Of a stretch of 64,000 nucleotides of DNA, positions 22,633 through 35,494 are shown piece after piece. Under the pieces are notes generated by a model that saw only the letters and a program-made list of their open reading frames with translations, was not told the origin of the DNA and ran no database searches. Location of the stretch: NCBI GenBank assembly GCA_951230915.1, contig OX579640.1:11056981-11120980 (forward strand), written 5' to 3'. Origin of the DNA: Antitrichia curtipendula. Its lineage: Eukaryota > Streptophyta > Bryopsida > Hypnales > Leucodontaceae. The position numbers and the translations under genes are program-made. The number at the start of each line of letters is the position of its first letter. Positions within the stretch are counted from its first letter, which is position 1.

Positions 22633-22755
22633 TAGTTGAATAGTAGTTGGATCAAGATACTACACATGTCAACTTATACCCAAAGTCATGCATAATATAC
22701 AAAGTCCTCTTTTCCTAATTAATAATTGCTTTTACAACTTTCATAATGCTCCACT

Positions 22756-22902
22756 TTAACCTTGCAAGGATGGTGCAAACCTTAAAGATCTAATGGATGA
22801 CTTCAATGTCAATTATAGAAACAAAAAATGCATCTATTTATTCAACAATTAGAATATTTTGATGACTACCTTAGTATAGGGGATGTGTCCTTTCAAGGTT
22901 AA
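22756..22902. mobile_element. 147-bp TTAA-flanked miniature element, copy 2
   Basis: TTAA 22756-22759, left terminus CCTTGCAAGGATG, right terminus TGTCCTTTCAAGG, TTAA 22899-22902. The terminal inverted repeats are good, and the length is identical to the copy at 3871-4017. Confidence 0.8.
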
Positions 22903-23081
22903 GTACAAAATCTAAAACTCGATGCAATGCGCACCCCAAAACAATCACTCTACCCTAACCTAAAGGGAGACGGACCCCAGCAAGCTCCCCAAACTCAACC
23001 CTCCCCAAATCAAGACCTCGACGTCCACGTGTCACGTCCATGTTTGCCTCAGACCTTCGCAAATCCCCCGTGGCAGCTCTT

Positions 23082-26000
23082 TCACAGTGGCACTTCCGTG
23101 CGACATACCCGAGCCGCAGTGTACACCAAGCCCGGTCGACAGAACGAGTTCAGCAGCGGCGCACAGTGCTCATCCGTCTGGCACCGACACAGTCCGTCAA
23201 TGGCGCAGTGCGGACCGAACTCGGAAGCCATCTGATTATGAAGGCCGAGCAAAGCGTCCGACCAGTCGCTGGAGAAGATTCCACTTGGGTCGAAGCTGGC
23301 TTTTGTTTTCAGGAAATTTCCGAGGTTGGAGTACCGAGAGCGGACGCCGTCGAACACGTAGTTCCGGCCCTTGCCCCAGTGAGGGCGAGCGCCGTACTTG
23401 AACACGGCGATCTGCTCGATCTCCTGGAAGACGTCGGTGTCGAGGCGAGGGAGGGACGAGTCGTCGCCGCGGGACCAGTTGATGTCCAGCATCGCCACGT
23501 CTTCCTTCTGGGCAGTGCCTGCGTGGGAGTCATAATGGTCTTGCTGCGGTTAGAGTTGCACATCTTTTGGTCGCAGTTGATTGTACTGAATTTCGAGTTT
23601 TTTGTTAGTGTCGAGATTACGTACATGCAGTAGCTAGCTTCTATGGAGAAAAATAAATTCGAAAGCATGCTTCATGGTCAGAACTTCATCGAAGGGTGTC
23701 ATGATTACATACATAGAAAACTGAGCGAGGACGTACTGTATTGGAATTTAAATGGGTGGTTACTTTATATGAAAAAACAGTAATCGAAGGCATGGTATAT
23801 GGTGACAGGTAATGGCCAGCACTGTACCTAGATAGGCGCTCGTCCTCTTAACAAATCGCATATAGATCCCAGTGTAGAAATCCAAGTCACAAAGAGCCCC
23901 TCCTGGTGCCGCGGCACGGAGGAGCTTCACATCGGCGATGAAGGCTTTCAAGTTCCGAAGTGGAAGCGCCAGGCCTACGTCGAAGTACACGAGGCCTTTG
24001 ATCCTGGGTTCCCAACTGCAGTAATGTTGGGGGAGGTCAATTCGCTGGCACCCCCCCGCCGTCACGATCAGGTTCTGGGGACCCACGACGGGGAAGCCCG
24101 TGAAGGCCACGCCGTCGTTCTCGTAGCCATTGCCGGCGGCTAGCTGTTGGGTCAGGCTTACCGTCGCCGCCGTGCATTTCAGCTGTCGGTCACGTGTTGC
24201 TTCCACGATGTCCACTGCAGGCAACACGAACAAAATTGTTAATATGTTGATGTTCTTGCCCACTTAATCCACTCTTTCATCTATTCACAGTAACGTCAAT
24301 TTTGTGAGATTTCGCCAAATGAATTTCACAGTAATGGAATTTCGTCAATTTCACAACAATGGAAATGGCGTGGTGCGCCATGAAGTAGGGAGAGGAGAGG
24401 GGATGGGGGTGAAAATCTATCATGGCTTTAAATAGCAGTTCACAATGCTGTTGCAGATGAAATACAAAGTGCATATTTGACTTGCATACTTGCCTGACTA
24501 GATCGGCACAGCTAATGTAAACATCAAAGAATACCGCCAGTTATGGTGGCTCTGTCAACGTGACATTCATCTGCACATTCCTAGCTCTTATTAGAGCTAG
24601 AGCTAGGAGTTGTTGCGTAACTCGAAGAATCTCTAGCTAGCTAGTACGTCCATGATGAAAGAAATGCGAGGGGTACGTACCAATAGATCTGGCTTGCTCG
24701 ATACTCGCCAGCGGTGTGGGCTGAAACGCGAAGAACCGATTCACACCATTACCGACGGCGTTCTCCGAAACGCGGTGATCGTAGCGGTACACCACTTGTC
24801 CCAAGCCTGGGTACCAGGTGGCTTCCCCGAACTCCTCCATCCGGGCCACCCGAAGGATCTCGTCTGCCATCCCCGTGTCCTCCGCGGTCAGGTTCAGTGT
24901 CACGCTACGCTTGAAAGCAGGTTGCAACTGCAACGTTACAGTAGAAATCACGCCTAGAACTCCCAGGGAGACTTTGGCCGCTTTCAAGTCTTCGTCCTTG
25001 CTCCCCAGAACACGCACCTACGACAAATCCCATTCAATTCGTGCAATTTTCAGTTGAAATTGCGAAGTAGCGGTCGTAATTCATCAGCAAGTTTTTCGTG
25101 TCGGAAACGTACGTCTTCTAAAACTCAAGATTTGAAAATCATTGCAAAGGTGCTGCCAACGTATAATTGCAAATTAAAGTCTTCATTGTGCGTGTAACGA
25201 ATGCACATGCATGCCTGATTAAACTGTTGCTAAATTGTTAGGAGTTGCAAATACGTTGCGCAATGGTGTACCAAATCATTATACAAATAAATTGTTAATA
25301 GAAATTTGGCGGTCATTGCAAAACGGTTGTGAAACTGTTGCAGTCTCAGCCTTCAATACAGTTTTTGCAATTTGCACATCTGTACTGAACTATATCTGTA
25401 CATGTCCATCTTGTGCATCTCATAATCTCAAGGGGGTCAATTTCTGTAGGGTGTAGTATTTTACAATTTTATCTTTTTGCAATCATTAAACGTCAGTTTT
25501 GTTAAATTTGCGATATTCCACAAGCCAAAAATTGTGACATATATCTACACAAAGGTTCAATCCACAAACTAGGACAGGTATTGGTTTTGGTTTTGGGCTT
25601 CAAACGCTTCAAAGTAATGGAATATCACCAATTTAACGAAATTGACATTTTGTGGAGTAGACCATGATATGACCATTAAAGTCATGCCAGGAGTGATAGT
25701 AATGTGAAAGAAAAGATTTGTTGTGGAAATAACACCCAATCTTACTCCCATGGTGTGATGAGGGATTGAGGCCTGTTTACACCAAAAAACTTTGGGTTGG
25801 AACCCAACGAAATGGAATGTTTTGATTGGAAGATAGCTACGGTACCAACCCAAAGTTCCAATGAAAACGCTCCATTTCTTTGGGCTCCAACCCAATTTTT
25901 TTTGGTGTAAACAGGCCCTCATAATGATTCAAAAGAGGTACGAATACCTCCACTTTCAGATTCCCTACTTCATTCTTTGCGATGGAAAATTTGAAAAGTT

Positions 26001-27488
26001 AGCTGCAAATTAATTGGCGTACCTTGGCATACCCTTGATACGCAGGCGCAGGCGTGACGATGCGCATCCCAGTGACATACTCATGCACAGCACCCCCCTT
26101 GCCAAACAGGGAGCTGCCATGAGCGCCAGTGCTGAGAATTCCGCCCAATGTTAGCCCGTCCCACGCGGGCGCCACCGGAAGCGCCAGGCCAGCAGCGGCG
26201 ACAGCATCAACCAAGTTCCGGAGCAAAATCCCGCCCTGCGCAGTCACGGTGCGCTTCTTCGTGTCGATCTTCACGATGGCGGTGTACTTCTTGACGCTGA
26301 TGATCAAGCCCGTGGTGGAGCCTGGGCAAGGGATCTTGGGAATGCCGTGCCCGTACGTCGTCGACACTTTGATCTTCTGGCTCTTCTTCACGGCACTCGC
26401 CACGGCTTGCAGGATTTCTTTCTCCGTTGTGGGGTAGACCACGGAAGCTGCCTGGTTGCCAAGAGATTCATCGGCGATGAAAACGTCAGAAAGGTCATGG
26501 TTGGGAGTAAATTTACATACTCAGACGGGTCAGCTTAGTATTCCTGACAACTCTAGTGAGAAGAGATCAAGGGCGTTGTTGGAATGAGACGCGTTGCCTA
26601 AAACTTCCGAGTTCTTTTCCAGTGGGATCTGCAATTCGACTCACATATCATTGTGCATCGATTTATAATAGAGACTCAAGCTGTGCACTCACTTTACCGA
26701 ATCATAATTTCTCTCTTTTGCAAATTTGAAAAGGGACACTCAAACTTCAGCAAACGGATCTCCTTGCAACGTGCTATATATATATATATGTTCAAGACTG
26801 CTGGAAACTTCCATATAAAGAACCGAAGAAGAAGTGTCACGTTTGGCCTTTGGCCTTTAGTGAATGTAGCGTTTGTTGAGGAGAAAGGCAAAATCCCGGT
26901 ACTGGGATCGAGCGCGTGGTAAAGCACCCAGCCGTTACACAGGAAGATTTCGTGGCGTTAGCCCCTGGGGCTAAAGTTTTGGGGGTCTAAACTCCCCCAC
27001 TTTAGACCTCAAGGCTTAACCCCTCATGAACTTTAGCCCGGCCAAGGTGGGACATTTTGAGATCTAAAGTAGTGTGAAAAAAGAACGCTCGAGATTTTTC
27101 AAACACTGCTTACTTGGGGTCTAAAGTGGGGGCTATTCCTCAAAGGATTAGCCCCAGTTAACGTCACCAAATTTTCCTAGCGTAGCATGTATAGCATTTC
27201 CTATAAATTTATTGTAGAGGAAGTCATATCCAAGAGGACAGAGCGCAGTTGCGCATGACAGAACCGAGCATCACTGAACTCGTCTATTCACAGCGTACGT
27301 ACCTTGCAAATAGATCTATCGGACCAGACATTGTAGGCGTTAGAAAGAAGGCAAGTGCCGCCATCAGGACATCGCTCCACCGGAGCTGGAAGCTCTGCAG
27401 AAGAACCGTTCCACAACACTACCATGAGCATTATCCAGCAAGCTCCAGAAATCGAAAGGCCATGGCTGACCTTCGGCTGGTGCACCAT
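23082..27488 (-). CDS. GULLO: L-gulonolactone oxidase-like FAD enzyme (GulLO family), secreted
   Basis: Oxidises L-gulono-1,4-lactone (or a related aldonolactone) towards ascorbate with FAD and O2, by family. Five exons on the minus strand: 27488-27303, 26451-26023, 25017-24681, 24214-23828 and 23518-23082, 591 residues, phases all compatible. Start at 27488: an in-frame upstream extension exists, but this ATG places a hydrophobic signal peptide (about residues 13-32) at the N-terminus. A Cys-rich segment follows (CPDGGTCLLSNAY). The FAD-binding PCMH domain begins AASVVYPTTEKE and holds GLTLGGILSTGAHGSS with His about 173, the family's flavin-site region. The D-arabinono-lactone oxidase domain includes AAKVSLGVLGVIS and the HWGK motif at 493-496. 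It ends with the Cys-rich tail typical of the plant family. All key motifs are intact. Introns carry foldback elements (25768-25920 and 26942-27177). Substrate and ascorbate contribution are inferred from the family. Confidence 0.94.
25768..25920. mobile_element. 153-bp foldback element in GULLO intron 2
   Basis: Left arm GAGGCCTGTTTACACCAAAA, right arm its near complement, both extending into a TTGGGTTGGAACCCAA-type segment; about 40 bp of inverted repeat each side. No clear target duplication, so the superfamily is unresolved (PIF/Harbinger or hAT are candidates). Confidence 0.75.
26942..27177. mobile_element. 236-bp inverted-repeat element in GULLO intron 1
   Basis: Termini GGAAGATTTCGTGGCGTTA and the complement of GGAAAATTTGGTGACGTTA, 3 mismatches in 19. 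Inside are repeated GGGGTCTAAAGTGGGGG-like blocks in both orientations. Flanks CGTTACA and CGTAGCA might be a decayed target duplication. Miniature element of uncertain superfamily. Confidence 0.65.
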
Positions 27489-28846
27489 TGCAGTCAAGCT
27501 GCTGGGATCGATCGATCTCCAAGCCTGCATAACCTGAATCTCACTGAGCAAATGCAGCCACTTGAGAGATGGAGTTCGACATGAATCCCTCGGCAAAACA
27601 CTGATCGATGATCACTAGTAATATGGTCCCTCCTCGCCCCTGTTTCAGATCAGCCAGGTGTGTCTTGCTGCAATTTCAGCTTTCTTCAATCCTCGTCAAG
27701 GGATGCAAGTATCCAGCAACTTCGAGGCTGCTTTCTGAGTGTTGAACCTGCCGTTTTATTCAATCACATGTGACACGGCCATTGAGGTAGTGTGCTCCTA
27801 AAGCAACCCTTTGAAGAGCTGATTGCATTTGGAAACTCCTTGAAACAGTTTTCAGTAAACTTGAGTAGGAAGTAAAATGGAACAGGCGTCTAGCCCAAGT
27901 CATTTCATATTTTTTTGAGCTCGGTGGAATTATTTATGAATTTTTGAATTTGAAACGCAGTGGTTACTAAACGCGGCCACCTCGTGAAGTGTACATTGAA
28001 AAAAAGAAAACATTTGTAGCTCTGTGTTAGAGGTCGCTTTTAGAGCAAGGTCCGCTTTGAGATGGCCCTACATTACGACTGCATGACGGTGGCAGCATGG
28101 CGGGCAGGAATATAATATTCAGTGATTCACACTTTCGGCATTGAGCGTATACCAAACTACTGAAGTGGATGAGACGGAGAATATTACAGAGTATCTTCTC
28201 GTGACTGCGTTCAGTGCGTTGCGTCTATTGGAATGAAAACTGCTCATTATCCGTCCGTGTCCAATCTGCCTGCTGCGGATTGCGGAGGTGGCAATATAGC
28301 TAGTCCGAGTATTCTGGGTTGATCTAGCTTGGGTATGTGCATTAATTAGGAGACGGTCCCGGAGATTTCGAGCAGCCGAGCAGGACTGCTGGCCACTTGC
28401 AGCAACAAACAGAGGCATCATTTGAGATTTTGAGTAATTTCTTTCACAGTCGTCGTGCTATTGGTCGATACTGTAGTTTTTAAGGCGGACGCAGTGATCG
28501 CAATAGTGGAGGTTAAGTTTGGCGGAATGCTCGTGCCTTGGACTTTTCTTATTATAAGAGCATGACGCAGTACGTCGTCCACTTCAATTCGCCAGTGATC
28601 GATCTGTACGACCGTGAGAGGAAAAAACTTCTGCCAAAACTCGTGGAAGTTAGATCTGTCAAAACTCGTAGAAGTTAGACTGTTTTGATGGAATGGATGA
28701 GAGGCTGTTCGCATGGAGGACCGGACCCGATCTTCAACTGGTCCTCCGGAGGTTTGTATGGCAAAATTGTGGACCCGATTTCCAATGTGGAGCTCCGGTT
28801 CTCCCCTTTCTCCTCCCTCCTCCTTGATTGTCCCTCTTTATTGTAA
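27489..28846. other. Upstream region of GULLO, no other gene seen
   Basis: Probable promoter and 5' UTR of GULLO lie at its low-coordinate end. Two short minus-strand frames (28119-28714) have no recognisable domains and are not called. A string CATATTTTTTTGAGC near 27906 and the segment around 28020-28050 resemble interiors of AGGTA elements. Confidence 0.4.
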
Positions 28847-28881
28847 GGGACTTGGGATCAGGAGACCTGATCCCAAGTCCC
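28847..28881. repeat. Perfect 16-bp inverted repeat with 3-nt loop
   Basis: Arms GGGACTTGGGATCAGG and CCTGATCCCAAGTCCC separated by AGA. It could form a very stable hairpin in RNA or a cruciform in DNA. The context is non-coding and moderately GC-rich. Confidence 0.85.
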
Positions 28882-29335
28882 CGACCTCGGGCCTCGGACT
28901 GGTGGTTCGCACGTTCCGATGTTGAGCCCGCAATCCGATGATGAGGTTGGGTCTCCACCCTCCTTGAATGTAGCAATTTTAAGCCTGCTCTCCTTTCCAT
29001 CAACCTAACCTTCTAATTAAAGTATGAAACACACAATTATCCGCCACTTGTCTCCTTGTCCCACTAAAGTTCAAGCTATAGTCCTTACTTTTGGGTTAGT
29101 TTGCATTTTGTCTCTCAAACTTTATTTTAAGTAATTTCTTCGGTTTCATTATCTGTCTTTCTCTTTGGAGTTTCGGGTTGAGAGTTTTCGGCTTGAGTTT
29201 GTGAAATTGGACCCTAATGATTTGTTTTCTCAAGAGCTTGCCGTACTTGGTGGATTTTCACTTTCCAATTCATATTTCGAATTTTCTATGGAACCGATGT
29301 TCTGTTGTGATTATTGTTGTGTTGTTTTTATATTT

Positions 29336-29465
29336 TGATTATATGTTTTGTTGTTATTATATTTCGATGATGTTATTATAATTCAATTATATATTTTGTT
29401 GTTATTATATTTCGATGATGTTATTACATTTTGATTATATGTTTTGTTGTTATTGTATTTCGAAG
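29336..29465. repeat. Three tandem copies of a ~46-50 bp AT-rich unit
   Basis: ATATGTTTTGTTGTTATTAT and TTTCGATGATGTTATTA recur at about 29341, 29391 and 29437. Confidence 0.85.
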
Positions 29466-29477
29466 GAATTGCAGTCA

Positions 29478-30428
29478 TTAGAGACTGTTTGGAATCACTA
29501 GAAGGCCTTTTTAGAGCAGCTAAGGGCAAGGCATGAAGTGTTAAACTTTGGATGGGCATGTATCTAGCAAGGACTACTTGCGGTAGGGCAGCCATTGAGA
29601 TGGCTCCATCTCATGTATAGCTAGTACTACAACATGGCCAACAGTGTGTATGTGCTAATGTTGCTCGCATATGCTAACCAAAATGGCAATCATGTCAAGA
29701 TGAAATAATAAGTAAATTGACCTCCAGGGTTGCAAAAGTGGTACTATCATTGACTATTAAACAATTCATTTTGACTATTAAACAATATATTTTCAAGAGA
29801 TGAATTTAGCTTCAAGCACTAAATCAACTGCCAACGCATAGAGAATACATTGTTGTTCCATGTGGAACCTTGTTTGGCAATTTCTTGCTCAAACATGCCC
29901 CTATCTGTGCCGCCTGTGCGACCAATTGTGATGATTCATTGCTTATAATATTGTAGTCAATGAATTTAAAATTGTTTGTCCGTAGGGTATGCGTACAAGG
30001 AAATTCAAGCACAAGCTTGTTGTCCTAAGCCATGCTTCCAAAAATATTCCTAGTTTATTGGCATCACCATTGTCACTAGAAGAAACTCGTGTTTTTCATG
30101 ACACATTTTTGGTGACATCCACCTGTTTTTATGTCAACATTGACGTTAGATATGGTGTAAGGTGTTAGTTGTAACATCAAATACAACATAAAAACAAGTG
30201 GTTGTCACAAAAAATGTGTCAAGAAAAACACGGGTTTCTTCTAGTGTGTACTCATTCCACCTTGGTTTCTTTCCAAACCCTCCCCATTGGCCGCATTCCA
30301 AAAATTTCCACTGTAGTTGGCAGCAATGTTAAATTGCTAACACATTGGATAGCATAACTTGTGGCTTCCTTTCCTTCCCAATTAACTGCCCCACAAAGGT
30401 CTTCCAGTGATCCCAAACAGTCTCTAAT
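29478..30428. repeat. Inverted pair of ~45-bp segments flanking 860 bp
   Basis: ATTAGAGACTGTTTGG followed by RATCACTRGAAG at 29478-29522 is present as its complement at 30385-30428 (about 85 percent identical). Translated, both read like TLETVW-H-K-F, so they could be two inverted fragments of one decayed transposon gene. The CACTA-type element at 30074 sits between them. Confidence 0.5.
30074..30246. mobile_element. 173-bp CACTA-type miniature element, 3-bp duplication TGT
   Basis: Starts CACTAGAAGAAACTCGTG and ends with its complement; flanked directly by TGT on both sides. A long imperfect hairpin. Same family as 54196-54379 (shared TTTTTATGTCAACA interior). CACTA termini with 3-bp duplications are diagnostic for En/Spm-type elements. 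Confidence 0.85.
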
Positions 30429-33400
30429 GTTAACAACACCTTTTTCTAATTTGAGAGCAGTTTACAATAAGTCCACATGCGTAGAATAGAGCTATAAGTG
30501 TACACCCAAAAGCATGAAGCTAGGGGGCCCCGACATGGGGATCAGATCATCCAACCTCCAAATCACGTCAAGGTGAGCCATGTGAACAGCCTTTAAGATC
30601 TACAAGCTCATTCTCCTTTCCATTAATCCGACTCACTATTTTTTTGAAAGTATTTTTTTTTTATGTCTTTGTTTCACCTATTCCAAGATTTGCCTCCATG
30701 GTGTGCTTCATTCATTGGTTTCCATATGCCACAAAATTCCAAACATTACAAAAAAAAAGTGGATATTTTAATTGGAGAATGGATGTGCATTCGGAAGCAA
30801 GATGTGACATGAATCAGACCTTTAAGCTTGGTGCCTAGAGCTCCACCTCCAGTTCGGTCCCTACATGCAAACAATGCCCGAGTCTAGAGGATGGCCCCAA
30901 AGGTTGGACATGAGTCTCGACGGCTTTACATCTGGGCAAGTCCTCAAGAAGCTTTCCAATCCATGTTTGAATCTATTATCTATTCCAACAAGATTTATGG
31001 CAAATGATTTCCAACCACTTAAGCAATTAAGCATATTTGGAGCATTGGTTTTTGAGTGCCAAATTTTTTTCGTATACATAAATAGAATTTGAAAGAATTG
31101 CATATTTTTCTAGAATTTTATTACACAAAATGTAATTACTATAAATTCTTTAGTCGAAGATTCTCTTTGACCTACAATGGTCATATAATCCTTTCTATTT
31201 CTAGCCACAAGGTGATTGCAAAATTGACCAAGGGTTGGTTGCAATACTGAGAACCTTATGTCCTTATAGCCAATTATAATGTACCACAACTACTCTTTGA
31301 ATTGCACCACAACTTCGCAGAAATAGAACAATCTATAGATTGGAAATAGGAGGATGGTTGGAAATGGATCGTCTACCATACAACTTGGCAAATGCTACTC
31401 CATTTATGAACTTCTTACTCAGCTCAATCTTGCATGGCCAAGAATCTCAACAAATTTACAACTGGGTAAAATTGGCAAATCCGTTGTTAAAGAAACTTTT
31501 TCATGTTTGAATATTTTCAACTGATGTCTCTTCCATCCATCCATAATTCCAAGTCCATTTTTCAAGGCAAATTTGTCATCATTCCATTGGATATACCATT
31601 CCAATGCATAGTCAAAAAAACACTATAACTCATCACACAGCCCCTCTTTCTACACCTTTAGATTTGCAAAAAGTACAAATATGGACATTTGTGATGAAAT
31701 ATTTCACTAAGCATAATGTCCCATAATGCTCTTGAGCCTCTTGGCTCTCGAGCATTAATTATATCTCAAACTCGCAAATTCAATATTAAAATACCATTTC
31801 ATAACAATTATCGGTTTGTGCTTTTTCAGTACTAACTCAATCAACAATTGAAACAACACTAGATCAATCATTCATTGATTTAGTATTATAAAAGCACTCT
31901 ATAAATTGGATTTTGAAAAAAATACTAGATATGTATTTAATTTGGCAAATTTATTAGTACAAACTCAATATCAATTCAATTGTATCCAAAAAAACATTGA
32001 AATAGTGACAGTTCAAGGTAAGAGTGTAATTTCCTATTATAGTTTGATTTTATAACAAAAGTCATGAAAAAAATTGTGCAAAAAACATTCTCATAAAAAT
32101 AATGAAGTAAAGAATATAAAGAAAGGGTCATAATGTCTTTTTTAAATGAAAACAATAATTTACAAAGTGTTTCTTAGGGCATGCCATGAGGAACATGATG
32201 ATATGCATGAATCAATAGAATATTATACTATGAGTCTTCCACTGACACAAGAAAAGATACAATCTAAGAGATTTAAAGAGACTAAAACTCCCATTCAACT
32301 CCAATCAAGTGAACCTTTTTGGTTAGTAGATAACGCAACATTCTCATGTTTTGGCTTCTGTGGAGTGAAACTTGTCATTGATCAAGTGGTAGTCAAATCC
32401 AATGCTATAGAAAATTATGAAATACTTTCCTATAAAAACAAAGCAATACAGAATGACATGTTTTGGAACAACATATAAAATGAATCATTTTAGTTGAAAC
32501 TTATCCTTCAATATATAAAAACAAAATTTAAATGAATGAATGTAATATTTCAATATCAATGAAATTGTTCAATGACAAACAAAAAATTCATTTAGTATAG
32601 ATGTAACTTATATATTGTGATTATTTTTTGGCCTAGGATTGTCACAGCTTGTACTGGCACTAGAATCATTAGAAGCACATCTACTGTAATTCTTTCTTTG
32701 CACTTTTGAAGAAGTGATGCAAATGCTATCATCATGGAAATGTGAAACATGGAGAGCTAATGAAGTGCTACAAAAATGGCGATTGATTGACTAGAAGAAG
32801 ATGCCCAAGGCTACCATCAATTACAACAGTTGTTTACAGCTACCATTTTCTTAATCTATTTGCAATTGAATGTCTCGCTTCTACTTCACAGATTTCACTT
32901 TAATAAAATTCAATAAACAATTCATCACATTCATTTCCGGCTCTCTCATGTCACAAGAACTTGAATACAAATGCAAAACCAAGGAATACGTTGATTCTTC
33001 CATAACATAGTAAGACCATGGATTGCAATCCCAATGCTCTCAATCCAATCAAATGTCTAGCTACAACTTCACAACTTCCACTTGGATCAAATTTTATATG
33101 CAATTCATTATATTCGCATCCGGCTTTGTACTATCACAAGAAGTTGCATGCAAATGTGATTCTAAAGAATTTGCTGATTCTTGTGCAGTGCAGCAACAAC
33201 AACACACAATCATCCTACTCCAATACTAAAATGAAATTCAACTTCCGATGACTAAAAGTCCTTGGAACATCAAATTAGAAATGTAACTTGCGTGAATATG
33301 AAGTACAAATATTAGAACAAGAAGCTTGAGGCAGCCAAATACACTCTACCAAGACTCATAATACGAAGCGGGATGGATGCAAGCATCAAAGGGAAGACAA

Positions 33401-33601
33401 TGCAGGGGTGGCAAGCGAAGAGGAGAAGGCGAGGTGGCACCTTGTTCGCATAAAGGTAGATGTGATGCTCACTCTACTTGCCAAAGCCTTCTGAATTCAG
33501 ACTCAAACTATTGAATAGTGCTCTTTAAAACCTGATAGATGTACAATTATATACAGACCACAAAAATAGTTAGTATTATGGAAGTCAAATTAGTTAGTAA
33601 T
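30429..33601. other. AT-rich gene-poor DNA with a local duplication
   Basis: Short frames here (for example 30861-31103 minus, 32146-32478 plus) are not recognisable. A diverged direct duplication of about 130 bp is visible, 32871-33001 and 33051-33183, sharing AATGTCTMGCT and CATTCRYWTCCGGCT-type strings. Confidence 0.4.
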
Positions 33602-33849
33602 TGATACGTTAAGTACATGTTAGTGGGAGTAATGATAGATATAATGGTATCAATCAAGGTGCATAGTGGAACTAGCCTCAAAAGGCCGCATAAAACTTGT
33701 AAAGTGACAAATGAAGATCATGCAATTCATATGGAGTGAATTCATCTCCAATTACTTGTATTACTAAATTTATTTGTCTACATGATATCAGAGAGATTAG
33801 AAGGACTTAAAAACAATCAAGAATTATTATAGTAGAAGCTCAACTCCTA

Positions 33850-34465
33850 TATCATGAGGGAAGTAGCAAATTGAGAAAAGTGAGAAAATGGTGGAGAGTT
33901 CCAACATAGCATTCAAGGAGGGAGACAAGCTAAAAAGTATGTCAAACTATTATGTGCAGTACGTAGAGAACAAAAGGCCAATGGGGCCATTATTGAGACA
34001 ATACATAAACCTACAACATACCCTGTAATGATAGATGGAGAAGCTTACATGGAGACTTGACTAAGGAAGAAAAAGGTGCTAGTTTGCAAATTACTTCTCT
34101 TATCAGTTGTTGACAATCTTGTGGATCTCATTGCAAAACATTTTGACCCTACCACAACATAGAAAACATTAAGAGACTAGTTCAATTGTGGAGACCAAAC
34201 AAAAGTTTTAACACTAATGGGATAGCTGCAAATACTCAAGATGGCTAAAAGCAACTCAATCAAATACTACATTAAAAAGTCGAGAAAATTAAAGAATCAG
34301 CTAAGCAACATGGAAGAGCAGTTGTCAAACTACAACATCTACCAAACTGTCATGAACACATTTCCACAATCATATGAAAGCACCATACAAACACTTAATC
34401 ACTTGGAGCCAGTCATGTCATTTGAGAAGTTGAGTACCGGTTTTATGTCAAAGTCGCACAGGTAG
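33850..34465 (+). pseudogene. Decayed copia-type gag
   Basis: Fragments in different frames: VESSNIAFKEGDKLKSMSNY near 33891, then after several stops the UBN2-like C-terminal part at 34241-34465. The spacing and order follow copia gag. No zinc knuckle is visible after it. Confidence 0.65.
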
Positions 34466-35086
34466 GTCGTTGCAAAAAACACCTACCGTTTTTGGTTCAA
34501 AATAGGCCTAGTTTGTGGTATTGTGACCTTTTAGAATAATTTTTTTTAAATAAAATAAAATATGGATCATTTATAAAACATTAAAAATTATATGTCTCTC
34601 AAAATTTAAACCTAGAAAATTTTATCTCTAAAAGTTATGCACAAAAAAAGAACGATGAAAAATACCAAAAAAAAGATTAAAAGTAAAAATTGTAAAAAAA
34701 AATAGTTTAAGAATTAAAAAATTGTCAAACAAATGTTTCTATGACCTCTCCAAAATTAGCCCTAGCACCTTGGAAAACACTATCCTCGGAAATCCTAATA
34801 GCTCTTCCCAAAAAAATGCCTATTAACTCTATGCTAGAGCTTTCTCTCAATCCTCTCTTTCCATGGACAGATATCAAATGTAAAAAATGTTCCTTTAATA
34901 TTTTCACATACCGTAGAAGCGTCATGATGAGGAGCCACATGATCAATAGACAAATTTGAACCTGTCTCAAAACCACGCTTGAAATTAGCTCACATATACA
35001 AACCAAGCATTAATCAAAACAAAGTTACATTAAGTATATATTAGTGGGAGTATTGGTAGACATAGTGGTGTCATTCAAGGCACATA

Positions 35087-35494
35087 AGGTAGAACTACCC
35101 AATTCCGTCAGTGATTCGAATCCGTGGTCTATAGCTTTGTCCCAATTCCGTCACAAAAACATGCAAATCCGCTTCAAATTCTGACAACAGTAGTTTATTA
35201 ATGCTATTGAAAGATAACATGTCAATCAATGATTGGTGGATCTTCAAGTGCTATTAGATACATTGGAAAGCGGTATTGAGTTGTAAGAGGACGTTTATGA
35301 ATCTAGTCTAGCAGCGGTTTTTGCAATTTCACTTCAGAAATTCACAGAAATTACAATTTATATCAAGAAATTATAATTCCACTTGGGTTTGACTCCTAAA
35401 ACAAAAGCACACCTCTGAAAAATATGTGTCTTTCCTAGAGTTGGCCCCAATATAGTTAGATTGCGAATCAGGGTAGTAATGGGTAGTTCTACCT
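35087..35494. mobile_element. 408-bp AGGTA element inserted in a 3' LTR
   Basis: TA 35085-35086, left terminus AGGTAGAACTACCCA, right terminus the exact complement, TA 35495-35496. The uninterrupted 5' LTR reads GGTGCATAGTGG where this LTR reads GGCACATA, element, TAGTGG, so the target duplication is exactly TA. Confidence 0.92.

Noticed and set aside
32146..32478. Plus-strand 110-codon frame
   Set aside because: No domain or homology recognised, no splice or promoter context, AT-rich codons.
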